Shown in pieces: positions 43,296 to 54,074 of a DNA stretch of 64,000 nucleotides. Below the pieces are notes generated by a model. The model made no database searches. It had not been told where the DNA came from and saw nothing but the letters and a program-made list of their open reading frames with translations. The DNA is from Peromyscus leucopus (Eukaryota; Chordata; Mammalia; Rodentia; Cricetidae): positions 3,118,501-3,182,500 of the forward strand of contig NC_051071.1 in NCBI RefSeq assembly GCF_004664715.2, read 5' to 3'. The translations under genes and the position numbers were made by a program. Positions within the stretch are counted from its first letter, which is position 1. Each line of letters opens with the position of its first letter.

Positions 43296-44289
43296 AAACC
43301 CTGTGTGGCAAAATTGATTGTCCTGTTCAGTTTACAGATGCACCCAGGGAGTCCGGGAGGGAGCAGGGCACAGCCAAAGGTGCTGGAATGTGTAAGAGGC
43401 TCAGCTCCACTCCAGAAGTGCCCTGTGTGGTCTGGAAGCACCAGGCTCCAGCTCAACAAGATGTGGCATGGCGTGTATGGCCTGGCATGAGTGATCTGGA
43501 CTCTGGGAATGTCTCCCTAAGGCCGAGACCTCCTGAAAAGGCCAAAAGAGGTTCTAATGCCCTGCCCCATCTGTGTGTCTGAGCTTTTTCTGGTGCTCAA
43601 GGGCTCTGGGAGGGAAGTGTACAGTGGGCAGAATGGCTATAACCTTGGAAAGAGCTTTCAAGAAAGTCATTGGCAGCCACATCCAAGCCCACCCTTAACC
43701 ACCTCGCTGTGGGGCTCAGGCTGGGCGGCCACTTTCCTCCAGCCTAGACAGAGCCCAGCCTTGGCCCAGTGTCACAGTCCTGGGGAAACTGTCACTTAGC
43801 AGCCACTCCACAGAGGTGAGCCCCCAGCAGTTCCCCCTGCCCCTGCCTTTCCTGGCACGTCTAGCATTCCCCAGGGCAGGTCAGCCACAGTGCTATGATC
43901 GTGAGGGGCCAGCCTGCTCCTAGCAGCAGCTCTTCCTCGTCTTCCTTCCTCCCCTTAACAGTGAGAACCTTTTCTAGGAGGTGCAAAGGCCCATAGGAAG
44001 AGGCAACCCCCACCCCAATTTGCCACCTCACTAAAAACAAAGATCTTCACAGCAGGAACCATGCCTATCAACTCTAGGACTTTGTCAGGTCTGGAATGTA
44101 GCAAGTGTAAAGTCAATATTGATCGAGTGAATTGGATTAAAAGAAACCACACTGGAAAATGACATGAATTGAGAAGAATCAAACAGAGCCCAGGTGTCTG
44201 GAACGAACTGAAAGGTGACTCTAAAATGAGATGCCCATGTGGTGATCACTGAGACCATGAAGGTGATCCTATTTGGAAACCCACCCCCC
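43296..44289. other. Intergenic, nothing recognised
   Basis: No repeat, exon or notable motif was recognised in about 1 kb of apparently unique sequence. Confidence 0.5.
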
Positions 44290-44605
44290 ACCCCCGTGTG
44301 TGTGTGACTGTGTTTGTGTATGTGTGCACGCGTGTCTGTCGGCCAGAGTCCAACCTCAGGTATCTTCCTCAGCTGTTCTCCACTGTGGTTTTTTGAAGCA
44401 GGGGCTCTCATTTTTTTTTTCTGTAGCTAGGCTGTCTGGCCAGCAAACCCCGGGGACCCTTCTGCCTCCACCTCCTCAGTGTTACAATTATAAGCCCAGG
44501 TTACCACACTTGGCTTTTTAAAATGTGGGTTCTGGGGATCAAACTCAGACCCTTCTGCTAGCGCAGCCAAGCACTTTAGTAACTGAGCCCTCTGCCCAGC
44601 CTCCC
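44290..44605 (-). mobile_element. B4-type composite SINE, antisense
   Basis: The plus strand has ggccagagtccaacctcagg, ctaggctgtctggccagcaa, attataagcccaggttacca and ggggatcaaactcagaccc. This is the antisense order of a B4 (ID-like plus B1-like) element. A GT-rich stretch lies at its left end. Confidence 0.75.
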
Positions 44606-44649
44606 ACATGCGTGAGCACTCACGTGCATACATGTTGGCGTGCTGTGAG

Positions 44650-44765
44650 TGCGCCCAGGCCAGTGTGCACGTGTGGAGGTCAGAGAACAACTTGAGGGAG
44701 CTGGTTCTCTCGTCAGCCTTGGCAGCAAGCACCTCCACCCACTGAGTCATCTCGGCAATCCAAGC
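44650..44765 (-). mobile_element. B3-type SINE, antisense
   Basis: The plus strand shows cgtgtggaggtcagagaaca, then gagggagctggttctctcgt and cacccactgagtcatctcgg. Confidence 0.75.
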
Positions 44766-45600
44766 TAAGGCTCTGAGGTCAGAACATCCTGGACCCCAGA
44801 CCCTTGACAGTGTCCTTGCAAGAACTGTGTGTGCATGTGACCCACAAACAGAGATGGCCTCGTGCGGTGGGGGTGGAAACTGGGACGTTGGAGACACAAC
44901 CCCAGGAACGCTGGCAGCAGAAGCTGGAGGGTCCTCACGCCCACCTTGCTTTCTGACTTTCTGGCCTCCAAGCAGGTGAGAGGGCTGATTGCTATTGCTT
45001 TGGCTACAAAGTTTACAGTGATGTTACATAGTTGCCGTAGACAATGGCAGGAAGAGCCCCCGTGTTGGGCCCCCATGTTGGGCCCCGTGTTGGGAGACAG
45101 GCAAGGCCGCCACTGACTCTTGCTGATGTGACTGGACCCCTCAACCTAAAACTCTCTTCCTCTGGGGCTGCGTGGGGATCCTGATTCTCACCTGTGACAG
45201 TCGCTGTGATAAGATGAGGGATGAACATGGGCCAAGACATGTGATTGCTATCCAGCAGGTGTCTGAATAGGTCTGTTACAGGCTGCCTCCCACCTGGGTT
45301 CTGGAAATTCACAATGAAGAAATGATGCCCTACACACACTCCATGGGTTCATTACCTGGAGAAAATAAGTCATTTACATGTAGGCAGCTGAGAACTGGGA
45401 TGGTAGAAAAGGTTAGAAACCGAGCAAAGAACCATTGAAGATAGTCAAAAGTTCACCGAGAAGACAATGACCCAGCTGGGTTTTGAAGGATGCTTAGGAG
45501 TTTGCTATTTATAGAGTGCAAAAGATGTGGATCTGAGGCAGAAAAAGAGCAATAGCAGATGCACAGATAGAATCTACAGGATGATCTGTCAGGGTGGTTC
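44766..45600. other. Intergenic, nothing definite
   Basis: A short imperfect repeat of cccccatgttgggc type (three units) lies at 45056-45095. Otherwise I recognise no element. Confidence 0.5.
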
Positions 45601-46115
45601 ACTTTCCCGTGTCAACTGGTTTATCTCAAAGAATGTTACAAAGGATACCCGAACAGCAAACGAAATCAAATTCTCCGAAGAAAGCTGAGTTTATTGGGAA
45701 ATGAACAGGGGTTTTGATCTGGGGTCTGTGTGCTAGACAGACCATGCATCTGAGGATCCAAGCAGGGTGACTATTGCAGGAGTATGAGACAGGTCTGTGT
45801 AGGAATCTTCAAGAAAAAAAAAAAAAAACATTGGTCACCAAAGCTGAATATGGGGCTGGTGTTGACTAACTAGTGATGTCCCTGGATGATGACAGAGCTA
45901 GTCTGGTTCATGCTGTGCTCTCTGGCTCCTTGTTTTCTAATGTGGAAGCTTCCTCGAATGTCTTCATCTTATGTGCAGCCGTAGAGTCCTAAACCAAGCT
46001 GAGCTAATGCCAGCACCATGACCTTGAGCCTGCAGAGCTCTGAGCTTAGTAAACCTCTTCTCTTTATAGTTAGCCTGTCTCAGGTATTTCATTACAGTCA
46101 TTCAAAATAGACAAG
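45601..46115 (+). mobile_element. LTR-like remnant (MaLR-type end)
   Basis: The right end carries 'agtaaacctcttctctttat' followed by 'gcctgtctcaggtatttcat' and 'caaaatagacaag', the usual 3' end of mammalian MaLR LTRs. An A15 run at 45814-45828 suggests a second small insertion inside. The left boundary is uncertain. Confidence 0.5.
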
Positions 46116-46373
46116 TGCAGAACATTGGTACGAAGGAGTGGACTTGTTACTATGCTTGAAAATAAGGAGGCAGCCTGAATTGATTTAGGGGCAGAGGAGG
46201 GCACACTTTGGAAGCTGACAGAAGCCTATAGTGTTGTAAATGGAGCATCAGGAGCGATCCTAGTGAAGGCGCAGACAAGGAGAGCAGGAAGACACAGGGT
46301 CGCTAAGTCACCAGATGCTGATAGGCGTCTGGACAGTAAAGGGCACACTGAGGAGGTCTTAAGAAATGAGGAC

Positions 46374-46567
46374 ACTTGTTGGATGGTGGTGGTTCACACC
46401 TTTAATCCCAGCACTCGGGAGGCAGAAGCAGGTGGGTCTCTGAGTTTAAGGGCAGCCTGGTCTACAGAGCGAGTCCCAGGATAGCCAGGGCTACACAGAG
46501 AAACCCTGTCTCAAAAAAACAAAAAAACAAAAAAACAAAAAAAAAAAAAAAGGAAAAGGAAAAGGAA
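46374..46567 (+). mobile_element. B1 SINE with target duplications
   Basis: 'tggatggtggtggttcacac' start, tttaatcccagcactcggga, 'gatagccagggctacacaga' and an A-rich (CAAAAAAA)n tail. Flanks aagaaatgaggac (46361-46373) and aagaaaggaggac (46568-46580) form a 13-bp target duplication with one mismatch. Confidence 0.93.
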
Positions 46568-46745
46568 AAGAAAGGAGGACTCTTGGACCTGGTTTAGAGT
46601 CCGTCTTCACTATACCACAGCAAAGAGCTTGTCTGCATTTTGTCCGTGGCTAACTCATCTGGGAAAATCACAATGTGGAGCATTCCAGCCATCGTTCAAC
46701 TATCAATGGCTGCTTTGGGTCAGACTTATAGTTAGACTTGGGAGC

Positions 46746-46851
46746 ATAAAGATTTATAGCTATAGAGAGTATATTATATAGATATAAGGAGAATAAAGAT
46801 TTACAGCTATAGAGAGTGTATAATATAGATATAAGAGGATAAAGATTTGCA
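46746..46851. repeat. 47-bp tandem repeat, about 2.3 copies
   Basis: 'ataaagatttatagctatag' begins units at 46746, 46793 and 46839, with AT-rich remainder (atattatatagatataag). Small differences separate the copies. Confidence 0.9.
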
Positions 46852-47725
46852 GAATTCTGGCGAGAGAAAGAGGACATCAAAAGCATGGTTGGGTCAGGAG
46901 GTTGTGTGACCTGCTAAAGAAGTGAGCAGATGAGCTAATATTAGGACAAGCGGAAATGTGCCTGAGGACACAGGGACTCTTGGAGGCTGCTTATCCCTTC
47001 AGGAGATGAGAGGTGCATTTCTTTTTTTCATGGTCAAAGATGGATGTCTTCTAAAAGCCTGTTTGGTACCGCCTCATGATTCTAGATTTGGCAGTATGCT
47101 TCACAGCCACTGTGGCCACGGTTGGAACAGGCCAAGCACAGCCCCTGTGACAGCAGACCTCCATGACGTACACAAAGCCTGCCTCTGAAGGTGTTCAGGA
47201 GGCCGGAGCTGCAGGACCATGGCAGCTTTCACACAACACCGAAGGCAAACAACACCAAAGGCAAGTCCAGGAGGCCAGGAAAAAATGATGCTTGAGGGGT
47301 GGAGCCTCGGGGGTCCTTGGCAGGTTCACGTTGAGTGGGACTATGAGAGCAGAGTTACAAGGAGGAGTCCAGAAATATGTGAGACCAGCATCCTGTCACA
47401 GCCGCCCAGGACAGCTGCCTATACCAACCTATGACTCCAGAGGCCAACCATGTGACCCACGGCCAGCAAACAGGCTGAGGGTGAGTGTCTGGGGTTCACG
47501 TTGCTACACTGTGTTAGGCTGCTAGGCTAGAGTAGCTGGGGCTCTTGTTGCTACAGTGTGTTAAGCTGCTAGGCTAACCTGCTGAGATCTAGCGCTGCCC
47601 CAGGCTGAGTTCCAGCCTTGCATCAGTCAATCCCTTATCCCTGCTTTTTTCTCCCCTAAGAATCACAATGTGTCCCTGCACCTGTCTTATCTGTGAGTCT
47701 TGTAAATATGTAGCTTAAACAAAAG
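46852..47725. other. Intergenic unique sequence
   Basis: A near-duplicate of about 46 bp (gttgctacactgtgttaggc and gttgctacagtgtgttaagc) is at 47499-47575. No repeat family or exon was recognised. Confidence 0.5.
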
Positions 47726-47729
47726 TTTA

Positions 47730-48775
47730 ACTTAATTTTTATTTTTAGGTTATTATATGATTACTCTTCCCTTTCCTCACTTCAAATCTTCCAATATTCC
47801 CCATTCTCTATCAAATTCGTGACATCTTTTCTCATTAATTGTTGATCCACATATACACATCCCTAATACATAAATGCAACCTCCACAGTTTGTGTAATGT
47901 TACTTGTATGCATGGTTTCATGGCTGACCAGTTGGTATTAGATAACCAATTGATGTGCTCTCCCCTGGGAAAGACTTTCTCCTACTCTCAACAGCCCTTA
48001 GCTGCCTGTAGTTCTTTGTAGGTTCATGAGGGTTGAGGCTTCATGGTATTTCTCTCATTCATGTTGGCATGTCTGTTGTAGTGTCCTTGTTCAGCTCATG
48101 TTTAGATAGTCATGTTGAGGAGATTCTATGGTGTAGCTTCTGACATTACTAGGAGACACAGTCTCACAGCAAACTCCCTGTTCCTCTGGCTCTTACAATC
48201 TTTCTGCCCCCTCTTTGGCAAGGATCCCTGAACCTTGGGTGTGAGAGTTGTACTACAGACGTATCCATCTGGACTGGGCTCTACAACTTTACACTTTGAT
48301 CAGTTGTGGTTGTCTGTAATGGTCTCCAACTGTTGCAAAGAGAAGTTTCTTTGATGAGAAATGAGGACTACACTTATCTGTGGGTATAAGGACAAATACT
48401 ATAATGCAGGTAGGGATGATGCTGGCTTAGTAAAGTAGTGGTTGTAGGTTCTCCTCCAAGATCCATGGCTTCCCCAGCCCTGGATTTTTGGTTAAGTTTC
48501 CAGTATCAGGAATGAGTTTCCTTTTGTTGAACCAGCCTTAATTTCAAGAGAGCTCTTGTTTACCTCCAAGATGTATATACCACTACTGCAGCTTTAGGGT
48601 TATTGTGCCATGGTGGTCCTTGTTGTGGTTCATAGGCTTCATAGCTGGCTGAGATTCGGTTGATCAGTTGATTCCCTCCTCTGGAAGCTTGCACATCACC
48701 TTCTGGTACCACAAAATCTAATCCGCAGGGAGGAAGCCTTTAGGTCGGTTCCACCTCAGGGGCCTCTGGAACCAG
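47730..48775 (-). mobile_element. Rodent L1 (Lx-like) fragment, antisense
   Basis: Recognised from blocks such as 'gttattatatgattactctt', 'tggctgaccagttggtatta', 'cttctgacattactaggaga', 'cagcaaactccctgttcctc', 'gagaagtttctttgatgaga' and 'ttgtggttcataggcttcat'. These occur in this order in antisense rodent L1. It is non-coding and degraded. Confidence 0.75.
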
Positions 48776-48833
48776 AAACACATTTTTTTACATTAATTTT
48801 TTTTTATTTTGTGGGCATGTGCATACAAATGCC

Positions 48834-48835
<2 letters not shown>

Positions 48836-48873
<38 letters not shown>

Positions 48874-48892
48874 CGCGCGCGCGCGTGTGCGC
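48836..48892. repeat. (GT)14(GC)11 alternating purine-pyrimidine tract
   Basis: Pure GT repeat passes directly into a pure GC repeat (about 48864-48885) and ends gtgtgcgcg. The alternation is unbroken for about 57 bp, the classic Z-DNA-forming pattern. Confidence 0.97.
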
Positions 48893-49003
48893 GACAGTCT
48901 GAGTACAACTTGAAGGGTCCGTTCTCTCCTCCTACCATGTGGTTACTGGAAACTCAGGTTGTCAGGTTTGATGGCAAGCCAGCTGACCACAATCGCGTGA
49001 GAT

Positions 49004-49170
49004 AGTAAGCAGCATTTCTCCAAAGTTTCTGCTTCAAGTTCCTGCCCTGAGTTCCCTCCACGATGAACTGTGACCTGGAAGTGTTTAAGGTGAAATAAAC
49101 CCTTCCCTTCCCTAAACTGCTTTCTGCCAGAGTATTTTATCACGGCCGCAGAAAGCAAACCAGGACAGAA
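49004..49170 (+). mobile_element. 3' piece of the ~400-bp rodent repeat
   Basis: 'agtaagcagcatttctccaa', 'cttcaagttcctgccctga', 'gtgaaataaacccttccc' and the ending 'ttttatcacggccgcagaaa' match the right part of the element at 35226-35622. Confidence 0.75.
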
Positions 49171-49569
49171 CCTTCTCAGGGGGCTGTGGTGGGCTCAGCT
49201 TCTAATCGCTCAGCCTTCCTGGATACCCACTCCATCCTGAGTGCGTGAAGCTCTGCCTTGAGCCAGCTCATTAGCCCAGACTCAGGTTGACTTTGGGCTC
49301 TGTGTGAGGAACTGATGACTCGGGTTACTCAGGAAATTCCACGGCTAAAAGCTCCAGGAGGCACCAGTGCCAGAGACACAGCACAACTCCCATTTGAACA
49401 GAGCTGACATCTGTCCCAGAGAATCCCTCTGTCATCCTGGGAAATGACACATCCTTTGATGAGGTTCGTTCTAATGAGCAGCTCAAGTTCTTTCTTCTCT
49501 GCGTGGTTTTGTGCACATTTGTGGTCCTGCTGGGCATTCGATTCTGTATCATTTTTCACAGCATAAGCA

Positions 49570-49870
49570 TTCTTCTAAGTTATTACAAACTCTTTGAACA
49601 TATTTCTGCCCTGCCAATACGCCATTGCTTATTTTAGTAATCACTTATGGTTAGTCATCTAAGCCATCTCTAATTTGTTTTTAACCACTATTTTTTAAAT
49701 GTTGCCATAACATCATTATGCAGAATCCTTGGCCATGTCTCTGATTATTTCCTTTGGAGAAATTTTTAGAAGTGAATCATGGAATCGAATAGAGGGAGCC
49801 TTTTGGATGCACTTGGGAAATGTGATCAAATTACTTCCCCCAAATAGACCACAGCAATGGGAAAGGATGG
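49570..49870. mobile_element. Ancient L1M 3' UTR remnant
   Basis: 'aacatcattatgcagaatcc', 'ttggccatgtctctgattat', 'ttcctttggagaaatttt' and 'agaagtgaatcatgg' are blocks I associate with old L1M 3' UTRs. Orientation was not assigned. Confidence 0.5.
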
Positions 49871-50025
49871 CTATCTATTTATTTACAGTCTAGCTTTTGA
49901 GACAGGGTTCAACTGTGTGGCTCAGGTTTTCCTGGAACTTGTGATCCTCCTGCCTCAGTCTCTTGACTGCTTAGATGGCTCATGGGAGTGACCTGTCAGA
50001 GCATATCCAGCATGGACATGACCAC
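49808..50025 (+). repeat. Local duplication, copy A (uninterrupted)
   Basis: 218 bp from tgcacttgggaaatgtgatc to catggacatgaccac, including L1M 3' sequence and an old antisense B1-like piece (ttgagacagggttcaactgt). It pairs with copy B at 50865-51172 at high similarity across both parts. Confidence 0.9.
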
Positions 50026-50047
50026 TTTACTGAAAAACAGGAACCCC

Positions 50048-50255
50048 TGGAGCTAGAGAGATGGCTCAGTGGTTAAGAATGCATGCTTCTCTTGTAGAGG
50101 ACCCTAGTTCGATTCCCAGCACCCATATCAGACGGCTCACAAGCGCCTGTAACTCCAGTTCCAGGAGATCTCACTGTCTGACCTCCAAAGACACCTGCAC
50201 GCCTGTGCACATGCCACTCCACACACACATAGCTAGAAATAATAATAATACTAAA
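50048..50255 (+). mobile_element. B2 SINE
   Basis: ctggagctagagagatggct head, ttcgattcccagcacccata, gtaactccagttccaggaga, and a tail with aataataataatacta. Confidence 0.9.
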
Positions 50256-50299
50256 TCTCAATAGTAACTCCCACTAATTTGAAGGGCAAGAAATGATTT

Positions 50300-50535
50300 T
50301 TAGTTTGTGTATGTGTGTGCATGTTCATGAGTCATGATGCATGCCTGTGTGGAGGCGAAAGGTCAACCTCAAGTGTCATTCTTCAGATGTCCCCCTGTCT
50401 CTGTCTCCCCAGAGTTCACTGGAACTACAAAGCACACGCTGCTGTTGCTTTGTATGCAGATTCTGCCACTGGACCTCAGGCCCTTACAATGACAAGAAAG
50501 TGTTTTCCCAACTGAGCCATCTCCCCAGCCCTGAG
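50300..50535 (-). mobile_element. B4/B3-type SINE, antisense
   Basis: The plus strand shows tgtgtggaggcgaaaggtca, cctcaagtgtcattcttcag and cccaactgagccatctcccc, ending with the reverse complement of the tRNA-like head. Confidence 0.75.
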
Positions 50536-50864
50536 AGGTGTCAGCTGCATTTGCTGATATTGGCGGGATGGCCAGGGGTTGAAATAGTTGCAGTCTGTTT
50601 AACCAGTAGCATATCGGCCCCAGGGCCATGTCCACACCCTGCCCTCCACCTCCTAAAAGTGCTGTTCCGAGTGCGAGCCCCTAACACCAACAGGTTAAAG
50701 TGCTTATGGGAAGGACAATGAGCTCACCAAGAGTCAAACTGTCAGGGTCCCACTGTGCAGCTGATGCTGCGTGGGACAGAGTGCCAGGCACCACAGGTTC
50801 TCCAGGCCTCCCTGTCTGCTTCTTTAGTGCTAAGAGGGTACGGTATGCATGGAGAGTTGGGCCG

Positions 50865-51172
50865 TGCACTTGGGAAAGGTGATCAGATTACTTCCCCCAA
50901 AGAGACCACAGCACCAGCCTGGGCTACCGAGTGAGTTCCAGGAAAGGCACAAAGCTACATAGAGAAACCCTGTTTCGAAAAATAAAAAAAAAAAAAAAAA
51001 AAAAAGACCACAGCAATGGGAAAGAATGGCTACCTATTTGTTTATAGTTTGGCTCTTGAGATAGGGTTCAACGGTGTGGCTCAGGTTTTCCTGGAACCTT
51101 GTGATCCTCCTGCCTCAGTTTCTTGACTGCTTAGATGACCTGTGAGAGCTTGTCCAGCATGGACATGACCAC
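50865..51172 (+). repeat. Local duplication, copy B (split by a B1)
   Basis: Same sequence as copy A, from tgcacttgggaaaggtgatc to catggacatgaccac, but split after agaccacagca by a B1 piece. The part after the SINE restarts with agaccacagcaatgggaaag. The 1.06-kb spacing puts both copies in direct orientation. Confidence 0.9.
50914..51004 (+). mobile_element. 5'-truncated B1 SINE with 11-bp target duplication
   Basis: Starts within B1 at ccagcctgggctaccgagtg, continues aggaaaggcacaaagctaca and ends in about 20 A. The 11-mer agaccacagca flanks it exactly at 50903-50913 and 51005-51015. Confidence 0.95.
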
Positions 51173-51611
51173 GGTGAGTAACCCAATGAATGCCAGGGTC
51201 CTCACAAGGCCGCGGATGGGAAAGGGACCTCCCTAGAGCCTTTAGCAGGAACACGGCCACATTGACACCCTGGTTTCTGACTTCTGTCCTTATGGAACTA
51301 AAGGGAAAAATCGTTGTTGTTTTAAGCCACCTCTTGGTGGTGATTTGGTCCGAAAGCCACAGGCAACTAATCCAAACTATGGCAGGGAGAGCTGGCTAGT
51401 GGTGTAATAGGCCCTGGGAGACTCGAGTCCTGTGAAATTTGGGGTGTCAGGGAGCACAAGCTTAATCCCAGCTCTGCCACTCTGACAAGCTGGGTCAGTT
51501 ATGCCACCTCTCAGTGCCTCAGTTTCCCTTCTATAAGTTAGTGATAGTACCAAATGCCCCATAAGGACTTCAGCCTGACTCACGTTGCTCAGCCAATAAT
51601 GATTGTTTTTA
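51173..51611. other. Intergenic, MIR-like remnant
   Basis: A MIR-like antisense remnant lies around 51480-51570 ('cagtgcctcagtttcccttc'). Nothing else was recognised. Confidence 0.5.
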
Positions 51612-51990
51612 GTTACTTTTCCTGTTGCTGGGATAAAATGCCCAGACTAAAGCAACTCCAAGGAAGAATGGGCTTATTTGTTTAAAATTCCAGATTACAG
51701 TTCATCATTATGGGGAAGTCAAGGCAGGACCATGGAACAACTAGTCATAGCCAGTCAAGAGCGGAAGGAGGGTGAATGTCTGCGTGCTTGTTAGTGCTCA
51801 GCTCAGCTTTGCTCTCCACACTTACACAGTCGAGGGACCCTGCCTAGGGAATGGTGCTGCCCATAGTGAGCCGAGTCTTCTCACATCAATTAATATAATC
51901 AAGACAACTCCCCAAGACACACTGGCAGGCCAGCTTGATCTAGACAGCCCCTCCCTCACTGAGACTCTCTTTCCAGGTGATTCTAGGTGA
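51612..51990 (-). mobile_element. ~400-bp rodent repeat, antisense, diverged
   Basis: 'ttttcctgttgctgggataa', 'ttacagttcatcattatggg', 'cacatcaattaatataatca' and 'gaccctgcctaggga' occur in the antisense order of the family at 35226-35622, with substantial divergence. Confidence 0.6.
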
Positions 51991-53078
51991 CAATTAAAAG
52001 AGACCAGCCCACTGACCTTCCTTCTTTCCTTTCTTGCTTTTCTGAAGATGGGCCTTGCATCAGGCGTCCCCAGTTCCAAGGCTGGCTCTACATGCCTCTG
52101 GGACTTGGCAAGACACTAATACTTCTAAGCTGCAATGTCCTTATTTACCAAATAGGGCTACTGAGCAATTAAATGGGGTGTTACAGATAACACCCTGAGT
52201 GCATCCCCAGCAAAAGGTCATGGTTTAAACACACCAGAGCTACTCCATGGTAAGAGGGGAGAGTCTGCAAAGGGCTTGCTCCTTGAAGCCTGGCTCCTGA
52301 ACTGCAGTGTGCTAGAAATGGGGTCCTGGTCCACACTTGTAAGCCCCAGGCAAAAGTACACACACAGAGGGTAGGAATCTGGTTTTCATGGGGTGGCCCC
52401 CAAGTTTTCTCCCAAGACTCACCCAGAAAATGGGCTGAGAAGAGAAGTGCTTTCAGTCCCCATCCTCTACCAGGTACAGAGCCTGGGACACTGCTGATGG
52501 GTTCTCTCATTGAGGACACCTGGGGGACACCTGGAGAGCAGAGAGCGGCTGCTTAGCTTGTGTGGAGCAGCATTTCCCTTATGCTCTTGTCGGCTGAGTG
52601 GGCAGGACAGCCGGGGCTGAGAGAAATTCAGATGAGGTGATAAATGACGAAGTGCCCACCCAGTAAAAATGAAGGAGTCCCCAAGAGTTTGTTGTTATTG
52701 TTGAATAAATGAATCCCTTGGTGATCAAATGACAAAGAAACCCTGAAGAAGGCAGGAGGCCGCTTGGGATTCCCTCAAGAATGTCCCAGGCATCGGGGCA
52801 GAGGCGAAGCTTGTCTTGGCTGTCTGACCATAACTCCTCCTGGACATGTACGAGCAGGTGCAGCACCTCGGAAGAGCTCCAGGTTCTTTGTCCTCTCCTG
52901 TAAGGTCCTGAGCCCAGGCCAGACCCTGTCAGATAAAGGCTGCTGTTGTGACAGGTACAATCTGAAGTCACCCTGTTCTCAGGCTGCCAGCCTGTCTGTT
53001 TCTGCTCCAATGAGAACTCCCCGAGACTGTTGTGCTGGTTGGCAATGCCTGAAACTGAAATTTTCTGCTTCCCTTCCC
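51991..53078. other. Intergenic, mostly unique
   Basis: A MIR-like remnant is at about 52090-52200 ('gggacttggcaagacactaa', 'tccttatttaccaaataggg'). No further element or exon was recognised. Confidence 0.5.
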
Positions 53079-53379
53079 GAGACTTCTGCTTCCATATCTG
53101 CATCACCTCTGATGGAAACAGGAGACTTCTGCTTCCATATCTGCATCACCTCTGATGGAAACAGGAGACTTCTGCTTCCATATCTGCATCACCTCTGATG
53201 GAAACAGGAGACTTCTGCCTCCCTATCCGCATCACCTCTGATGGAAACAGGAGACTTCTGCTTCCACATCTGCATCACCTCTGATGGAAACAGGAGACTT
53301 CTGCTTCCATATCTGCATCATCTTTGATGGAAACAGGAGACTTCTGCTTCCATATCTGCATCACCTTTGATGGAAACAG
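53079..53379 (+). repeat. 43-bp minisatellite, exactly 7 copies
   Basis: The unit starts gagacttctgcttccatatc and ends ctctgatggaaacag. Seven units fit 53079-53379 exactly. Copy 4 reads cctccctatccg, copy 5 ttccacatc, and copies 6-7 have ctttgatgg, so the array is slightly aged. 43 is not divisible by 3, so no periodic protein is encoded. Confidence 0.97.
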
Positions 53380-53692
53380 GATGTGTCTCCCCAGAAGCAT
53401 CTACTTGTCATGGATCATTTTGATGTAAAGGCGATGGAAGATAAGCAGGAGGAGAGAGGTCTTCAGGCCTCCCTCTCCACCTTCCACTCCTCCAGACTGA
53501 CCCAGATGTCAACCCTTCTCCCTGCAGCCTACGAAGAGACTGGTCAGAAGACTAGCTGGCTTCTGGCTGTGTTCTTCTGGAAGGCTCTGCCTCTAGAAGC
53601 TGCAGCTTCTCTTTGCCCCACTCATTCTCGAAAGTGTATTTCTTGTTCTCTGCTGAGAAGCCAGAGACACCCAGGCCACATCCCTAGTTAGT

Positions 53693-54068
53693 TGTTGTGG
53701 AATAAATCTTTTTGTACACTGTGAAGATATGTTTTTGCCAAGGCACCTTCTGATTGGTTTAATAAAGAGCTGAATGGCCAATGGCTAGGCAGGAAGAAGT
53801 TAGGTAGAACTTCCAGGCAGAGAGAGAAAGAGAGGAGATGAATCTAGGCACAGGAGAGACACCAGGGGAGAGAAAGAGGAAACAGGACATCCAGGAGGAG
53901 AGTTAAAAGTCGTGAGCCTCATGGCAGCATGTAGGTTAATAGAAATGGGTTAATTTAAGTTATAAGAGCTAGTTAGAAACAAGCCTAAGCTAAGGTCAGG
54001 CTTTCATAATTAATAATAAATCTCTGTGTCATGATTTGGGGGCTGGTGGTCCAAAAAAGCCTGCTACA
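53693..54068 (+). mobile_element. Solo LTR of a rodent class II-like endogenous retrovirus
   Basis: 376 bp beginning TGTTGTGGAATAAATC and ending GCCTGCTACA (TG...CA ends), flanked by a perfect 6-bp duplication gttagt (53687-53692 and 54069-54074). It carries the CCAAT-like ctgattggtttaataaagag, a purine-rich middle and, near the end, aataataaatctctgtg as poly(A) signal region. No internal viral sequence remains. The 6-bp duplication fits ERVK-type integrases. Confidence 0.88.
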
Positions 54069-54074
54069 GTTAGT

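Noticed and set aside
50048..50255. tRNA gene
   Set aside because: The tRNA-like head belongs to a B2 SINE with B2 body and A-rich tail. It has no cloverleaf with a functional anticodon arm that I can support.
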